Source: Pegea sp. RAD2-039 (taxonomy: Eukaryota > Chordata > Thaliacea > Salpida > Salpidae). From it: a stretch of DNA of 64,000 bases. The DNA is taken from contig JAQGEQ010000326.1 of assembly GCA_034620365.1 (NCBI GenBank), forward strand, positions 1 to 64,000, in the 5' to 3' direction. Under the pieces are notes generated by a model that had not been told where the DNA came from, searched no databases, and worked only from the letters and a program-made list of their open reading frames with translations. Shown here in pieces: positions 58,670-64,000 of this stretch. Positions within the stretch are counted from its first letter, which is position 1. Each line of letters starts with the position of its first letter. A program made the translations under genes and the position numbers.

Positions 58670-59668
58670 TTATAATCAGTTACTGCACCGATGGTTTGGT
58701 TAGGTGTTTTGGTTTGTTGTGGTTTGATTGGATAATTAGAGTTCCATTTAATTTAGCAACTTAATGGTTGGTTCGATAATTAAGGTCATCAAAAGCTGAA
58801 ATTGAACTACAGTTATATATCTGATGTAAAAGTAGAAAACAGATCAGTTTAAAACACTCTAGCAACTTGCTTACAAGAATATTAATCGTAAAGTTTAAAA
58901 ATGATGGAGTAGTAACCAATAAGAAAATATTAGTTTTTCTGTCGTTACTTCTGGTGTTACAAAATTTTAAAGTAATTTAAACTATTTAAAAACCTCAATC
59001 TGTTAATTTTGATCTAACTATTTGGGTAAGAAAAAGTCAAGTTTTATAGAAGATGATTTATTTATGACGATGTAATTGTCGATAATATGAAATGTTAAAA
59101 AACTTCTTTTCTAAATTTATAGTATGAAGAGGATAACAACGTTTATTGGTTTTATCTCCAACAAGCATTTTAAAAAAGGAAATAGGTTTTAAGATTTCAA
59201 ACATAAGTTTTCTCATAAAAATTGCAATAATTACTAAAAACTGTAGTTTTACTTTCATAATAAAAACAAATTACAAAAATAATCAGTTTTACAAACATAA
59301 TAGGATTTAACGAATCTTTAGATTGTAACTAAAAAGTAACCACAATTTCGTATGTGCTTATCAACTAACATGATATAATTACTTTCAAAAACTTTTTGAA
59401 AAATAATAAAAGATGTTAACAAATACTTAATATACAAAGTTCGAAAATTAAGGAATAAAAAAGTTTTTTTAATAGTTTACAAAAGAGCTGTACGAAAATA
59501 ACAACATAACAATACCAACTTTAGTTTAAAGTAAAAAATTGAATGTAAAACCTTTATTATTTATTGCAAACTTACACACTATTTCAATAAAAGAGTAATC
59601 ATTAAAATAGTTAATTAAAGCATAAATTGCAACAACCAATTGAGTAAACGTTAACCAGCAAAATGATT
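58670..59668 (-). repeat. Module W: 3' flank of G7
   Basis: This is the inverted counterpart of 500-1490. Poly(A) signals for G7 (TTTATT on the plus strand) are at 59553-59558 and 59560-59565. It contains the micro-ORF at 59058-59258. Confidence 0.75.
59058..59258 (-). CDS. Micro-ORF in ZNF 3' flank, copy 4 (hypothetical)
   Basis: This 66-residue frame runs MKVKLQFLVIIAIFMRKL to RQLHRHK. It runs past the end used by the other copies because of a small deletion near the C-terminus. The first 50 residues are colinear with the other three. Confidence 0.22.
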   Translation of the reverse strand: MKVKLQFLVIIAIFMRKLMFEILKPISFFKMLVGDKTNKRCYPLHTINLEKKFFNISYYRQLHRHK

Positions 59669-61471
59669 TTAACTTTCATGATTATTATGAGTTCTTTCAT
59701 GACATACAAGGCCAGATTTTTGACTAAATTTTTTTTCACAAACAAGACATTCATATGGTTTCTCACCAGTATGAGTTCTTTCATGGCATAACAAATGGGT
59801 TTTTTGACTAAACTTCTTTTCACAAACAATACATTCATATGGTTTCTCACCAGTATGAGCTCTTTCATGAGTTAAAAGATTGGAATTACGTGCAAATTTT
59901 CTTTCACAAACAATACATTCATATGGTTTCTCACCAGTATGAGTTCTTTCATGATTTAAAAGACTGAAATTACGTGCAAATTTTTTTCCACAAACAATGC
60001 ATTCATATGGCTTCTCACCAGTATGAGTTCTTTCATGACTTAAAAGACTGGAATTATGTGCAAATTTTCTTCCACAAGTAATACATTCATATGGTTTCTC
60101 ACCAGTATGAGTCCTTTCATGAATTAAAAGACTAGATTTTTGACTAAATTTTCTTTCACAAACAATGCATTCATATGGCTTCTCACTAGTATGAGTTCTT
60201 TCATGACATAACAAATAGTGTTTTCGACTAAATTTTCTTTCACAAACAATACATTCATATGGTTTCTCACCAGTATGAGTTCTTTCATGACTTAAAAGAG
60301 TAGATTTTTGACTAAATTTTCTTCCACAAACTATACATTCATATGGCTTCTCACCAGTATGAGTTCTTTCATGAATTAAAAGACTGGAATTGAGTGCAAA
60401 TTTTCTTTCACAAACAATGCATTTATATGGCTTCTCACCAGTATGAGTTCTTTCATGACTTAAAAGACTAGATTTTTGACTAAATTTTCTTCCACAAACT
60501 ATACATTCATATGGCTTCTCACCAGTATGAGTTCTTTCATGAATTAAAAGACTAGATTTTTGACTAAATTTTCTTTCACAAACAATGCATTCATATGGCT
60601 TCTCACCAGTATGAGTTCTTTCATGACATAACAAATAGTGTTTTCGACTAAATTTTCTTTCACAAACAATACATTCATATGGTTTCTCACCAGTATGAGT
60701 TCTTTCATGACTTAAAAGAGTAGATTTTTGACTAAATTTTCTTTCACAAACTATACATTCATATGGCTTCTCACCAGTATGAGTTCTTTCATGACTTAAA
60801 AGACTGGAATTAAGTGCAAATTTTCTTTCACAAACAATGCATTCATATGGCTTCTCACCAGTATGAGTTCTTTCATGACTTAAAAGACTAGATTTTTGAC
60901 TAAATTTTCTTCCACAAACTATACATTCATATGGCTTCTCACCAGTATGAGTTCTTTCATGAATTAAAAGACTAGATTTTTGACTAAATTTTCGTTCACA
61001 AACAATGCATTCAAATGGCTTCTCACTAGTATGAGTTCTTTCATGACATAACAAATGGGTTTTTTGACTAAATTTTCTTTCACAAACAATACATTCATAT
61101 GGCTTCTCACCAGTATGAGTTCTTTCATGATAAACAAGCTGAGATTTGCATTTAAATTTCTTGTTACAATCTATGCATTCATATTTGATTTTGAAATTAG
61201 ATGATTGTTTGTTTTCTTCATTATTTTCTTTCCCTTTGAATGCTTTTTTATCACTGTTAGTGTCTTTAAAAGGGAAACTTGTAGTTGTTGGAATTTCTAT
61301 AGTATTATTCAAACTAGTTTGATCAGCATGACTTTTATACAAGCTATATACTCCACCAGAAGTATTAAGCAAAATTTTCTTTTCTGCAGTTTTATTATTA
61401 AAACTTTTTTCATCATCATCTGATGACAGTTTTCTTTTTCGTGCAAATTTGCTGCCTTGTGTCAAGTTCAT
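59669..61471 (-). CDS. G7: C2H2 zinc-finger protein, 18 fingers, mosaic type
   Basis: This 600-residue predicted DNA-binding protein is the largest ZNF here. I use the ATG at 61471 ([17 protein letters not shown]), 15 nt after a splice acceptor. The frame stays open upstream through the pyrimidine tract, but that part is intron-like. The leader and finger 1 are B-type. The end ([17 protein letters not shown]) and 3' flank are A-type, like G1. Fingers 3-7 ([35 protein letters not shown]) recur as fingers 8-12, a tandem duplication of five fingers (about 420 bp). Finger 13 begins a third round. Fingers 14-18 are unique. The array size suggests a long DNA target if all fingers bind. Confidence 0.92.
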   Translation of the reverse strand: MNLTQGSKFARKRKLSSDDDEKSFNNKTAEKKILLNTSGGVYSLYKSHADQTSLNNTIEIPTTTSFPFKDTNSDKKAFKGKENNEENKQSSNFKIKYECIDCNKKFKCKSQLVYHERTHTGEKPYECIVCERKFSQKTHLLCHERTHTSEKPFECIVCERKFSQKSSLLIHERTHTGEKPYECIVCGRKFSQKSSLLSHERTHTGEKPYECIVCERKFALNSSLLSHERTHTGEKPYECIVCERKFSQKSTLLSHERTHTGEKPYECIVCERKFSRKHYLLCHERTHTGEKPYECIVCERKFSQKSSLLIHERTHTGEKPYECIVCGRKFSQKSSLLSHERTHTGEKPYKCIVCERKFALNSSLLIHERTHTGEKPYECIVCGRKFSQKSTLLSHERTHTGEKPYECIVCERKFSRKHYLLCHERTHTSEKPYECIVCERKFSQKSSLLIHERTHTGEKPYECITCGRKFAHNSSLLSHERTHTGEKPYECIVCGKKFARNFSLLNHERTHTGEKPYECIVCERKFARNSNLLTHERAHTGEKPYECIVCEKKFSQKTHLLCHERTHTGEKPYECLVCEKKFSQKSGLVCHERTHNNHES

Positions 61472-61486
61472 TTTCAAGTTAATAGG

Positions 61487-61505
61487 CTGAAGAAAAAAAA
61501 AAACT
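61487..61505 (-). promoter_or_regulatory. Splice acceptor before G7 start
   Basis: The minus strand has a long T run, then CTTCAG (AG at 61488-61487), the 15-nt leader CCTATTAACTTGAAA, and ATG. Confidence 0.65.
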
Positions 61506-62689
61506 TTGTTAATATTAAAATGTCCATATAGAATAATTTTAGTTTTAAGAGATATGTTATTTCTATTTGATATACAAACTTTGTTCACTAATGATAATAA
61601 TCAAGTTTAGATCAAGTTTTGTAAAAGTCTTAACAAGAAATTTTTGATGTTCTATATACATATTTTTATTTAAAACGAATTTGAACAACAATTCTTTGTA
61701 CACTTTTGCAAGTATTTTTACAAATTGTTGTTTATAGTTCAATAAGTTCTAATAAGTAAATAGAAAAAAATTCTTCTATAGAAAAGGCATTATTGTTTTA
61801 CATGTAGCAGTTTCGAGGGCAAAACACGTTTGCTTGTTAAAATGATAACATGAGTTCAGAAACTAAAAATTAAAAAGTATATAATAAATGTAAGATTTAA
61901 CAGTCTTTAAAATAGATCAACAAGAAGTTAAACCTTTTAAAAGTAAAATAAGAGTAAAATTAATTTTACAGATTTTATTCTGCATTTATTTATCTCATAT
62001 TCAAGTGTAAAGTCCTCAATAGTATTAAATTGTATGATGTTACATTAATAGTGAGCAACGATTAATCAAAAAATATATCAAACTATTTGTAGTTCTTTTT
62101 AATTACAACAATAATTAGTTATATTTATATATATTATATTTTAGTCATAATTAGAGAATATTCTAATCAAAAGTCAAGACTTAATATTGACTTATTGAAT
62201 ATACATTAGATTTAATTGAGAAACGATAAGCTTAACTTAAAAAAATAGATATTTAAATATCATGGAAATGTATAAAGAATTTATAATTTACAAGCCAACA
62301 TAAACAAACAGAAACTGACTTAAAGTCTAATATTTTGACAGTTATAAACATTTACTAATCATTTTTATTTTAAAAAGTTTGAAAATTTAATGTCTAAACG
62401 GAATACCAGCAAAAACTTAACAAAAATCAATACTAGCAATTGTCTTCTAATATTAAGCAAACTACATAAGTTTACAAAACATCAAAAGTCATTCATGATC
62501 ATCTAACAACAATCATTTTTCTATTGGCATTAAGTTTACGCGCAACTAAAAGAGGCAAAAGAGAGCAACAAGACCTTATAATTAAACAATAATCATAAAA
62601 TAAATTCTAAAAAATAAATATAAATATACAAATGACGTTACCAAACATAATAACTTTTGGTCAAAGTCTTCTTAAGAACATATATAAAT
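61506..62689 (-). repeat. G7 upstream region (B-type 5' flank)
   Basis: This is a direct copy of the G3 upstream region (20071-21229). It is noncoding as far as I can see. Confidence 0.65.
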
Positions 62690-63869
62690 ATGTTTAATTT
62701 ATAAAAGTGAATATATATATATTTGATACATAAAAAGGATTTATTAATCTTCAAAATAGTTTGGAGAAATTATAATTTTGAAAGTGATATTAGAAACAAA
62801 ACAATCTTTGCACGCAAATTCTGATGATAATATCAAAGTTATAGAAGCTTTTACTATTATGATTTTGTTGAATGTTGATTAATATTTTAATGATTTTGCT
62901 GCTTTGTTCTCAATAATTTAGTACTTTTCAATTTTTTATTATTATAAAGTAACTGCAAAATCCAACTTCGAAAGAATATTTTTTCATTCACTTTGTTTTA
63001 TTTTTAATATTTTATATTTTAAAGTTACAAAAAACGAATAAATTTCAAGAAACACTTATAAATATTATTCATTTCAATTTTTTTTACAACCTCTGAAAGA
63101 CTATTCTAAAAGGTATTATTATTTGTGGATGAGTTTGTGGGTATGTATGACTGAATACAGTAATTAAGTACTAGAAAAACTTTTTTTCACAAAAAATAAT
63201 ATTAATGCGATATAACAATATTGTACCATCTACAAAGCAATGATTTATTGAAGTTTTAACATAGAATTTCAAAAGGACAGTAAGAGGTACATTTTAATTC
63301 ACAAAGCTATAAACAATAAGTGGAAAAGTAGTGTTGTTATTGTTAGTAGTGATAGCAGAATATTTTACCATTTACGTAAGTGTTTCATCCCCTATTACTC
63401 TATATAGATAGTTCATTCTGTAGTTGACAGTGGTTTTTTGGTAGTGTTTTGTGAGTTATCTTCGTTATTAGTTTCCTTTTACCAATTCAATAAAGCTAAA
63501 GATGAAAGTTTTCAGATATGGAGTTTTAATATCATATTTTCAAAACTATTCAAAATAAAAGTTTTAGCTAAATGCTCTTGGCTGTCAAATTATTAGAATT
63601 GAATTAATTTTTTTTAGTTTATATTGCCCTATCTGTATGTACCTACAATTTTTATATATATTAATGGTAAATAAATTGTTAATTTTCTTTAGTTGAGTTT
63701 TTTTTAACTTTCTTCTGTATTTTATTTTGTTTTTAAAGTTTCAGTTTTCATTTCCATTTATTTTCTGCATTATAAGTAAATCAAAATCAACACTTAAATT
63801 TGAATTTCATGAGTATATTGAAAATATTGAGTTAATTATATTTATCATTAAGACTTAATCACTGATATT
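62690..63869 (+). repeat. Modules X and V upstream of G7
   Basis: Module X is at 62690-62960. From 63180 to 63860 the sequence matches 21700-22370 directly. No gene is seen. Confidence 0.65.
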
Positions 63870-64000
63870 TTTTAAAAGTTTAAAAGGCTAAGAACATTTT
63901 GTTTTAATAAAGTTAATTCTAAATACTATTATGTATGTGAAACATGATAAATTTATGTTTTAGCCTTCTAGAAAATTTTTGTTTAAACGTGAATGGTTTA
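63870..64000 (+). other. Start of a G2-like upstream region at the window edge
   Basis: This is the reverse complement of 10134-10264, the DNA that ends 175 bp before the G2 start codon. It implies that a plus-strand G2-like gene begins just outside the window, divergent from G7. Confidence 0.6.

Noticed and set aside
61472-61588. Upstream extension of G7 by 39 residues.
   Set aside because: It runs through the pyrimidine tract and acceptor shared with the other genes, so it is intron-like and not coding.

Overview
The window is AT-rich eukaryotic DNA from an invertebrate animal. The genes are intron-poor C2H2 zinc-finger (ZNF) genes with splice acceptors just upstream of their start codons. 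The mobile elements are CR1/L2-like non-LTR retrotransposons with (AAAT)n tails. A cnidarian such as Hydra is my best guess from base composition, LINE type and ZNF style, but nothing here proves it. I see no vertebrate-type KRAB or SCAN domain and no bacterial or viral gene.

The core is a cluster of seven ZNF genes, G1 to G7. G1 (+, 23-499) is a 3' part only. G2 (-, 8745-9959) has 11 fingers, G3 (-, 18907-20037) 10, G4 (+, 29557-30855) 12, G5 (+, 43308-44606) 12, G6 (+, 49484-50530) 9 and G7 (-, 59669-61471) 18. All complete genes share one plan: a polypyrimidine tract and AG acceptor, exactly 15 nt, ATG, a basic RKRKLS-type leader of about 95 residues, one divergent first finger, then an array of 84-bp fingers. 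There are two kinds of 3' end. A-type is found in G1, G2, G6 and G7. B-type is found in G3, G4 and G5, where a shared TAT-to-TAG change cuts off a now decayed last finger. G6 and G7 have B-like 5' halves and A-like 3' halves, so the genes look recombined. Three ZNF pseudogene fragments of a third type lie at 16975-17200, 22672-22929 and 33290-33617.

The noncoding DNA is almost entirely a mosaic of segmental duplications in both orientations. Window 1-2510 is an inverted copy of about 57633-60150. 10510-11780 is inverted at 56400-57640, and 11460-13995 is inverted at 51630-54660. 14297-16968 is a direct copy of 33618-35720 plus 40219-40900. The upstream regions of G3, G4, G5, G6 and G7 are copies of each other. 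The last 130 bases match the DNA just upstream of G2 in inverted orientation, which predicts another plus-strand ZNF gene starting about 175 bp beyond the right edge.

One LINE family accounts for the large mobile elements. A nearly full-length copy (35721-40218) has PHD-type ORF1 and endonuclease/RT ORF2, and its empty site is preserved in the sister duplication. A 5'-truncated copy (24558-27318) has its RT motif YADD changed to YAAD and is followed by about 460 bp of perfect AAAT repeats. A doubly truncated copy lies at 5484-7422. Short orphan LINE tails, a tRNA-derived SINE candidate and one unidentified eroded coding remnant (two copies) complete the inventory. The overall picture is a young ZNF cluster growing by inverted and direct duplication, unequal exchange between fingers and retroelement insertion.
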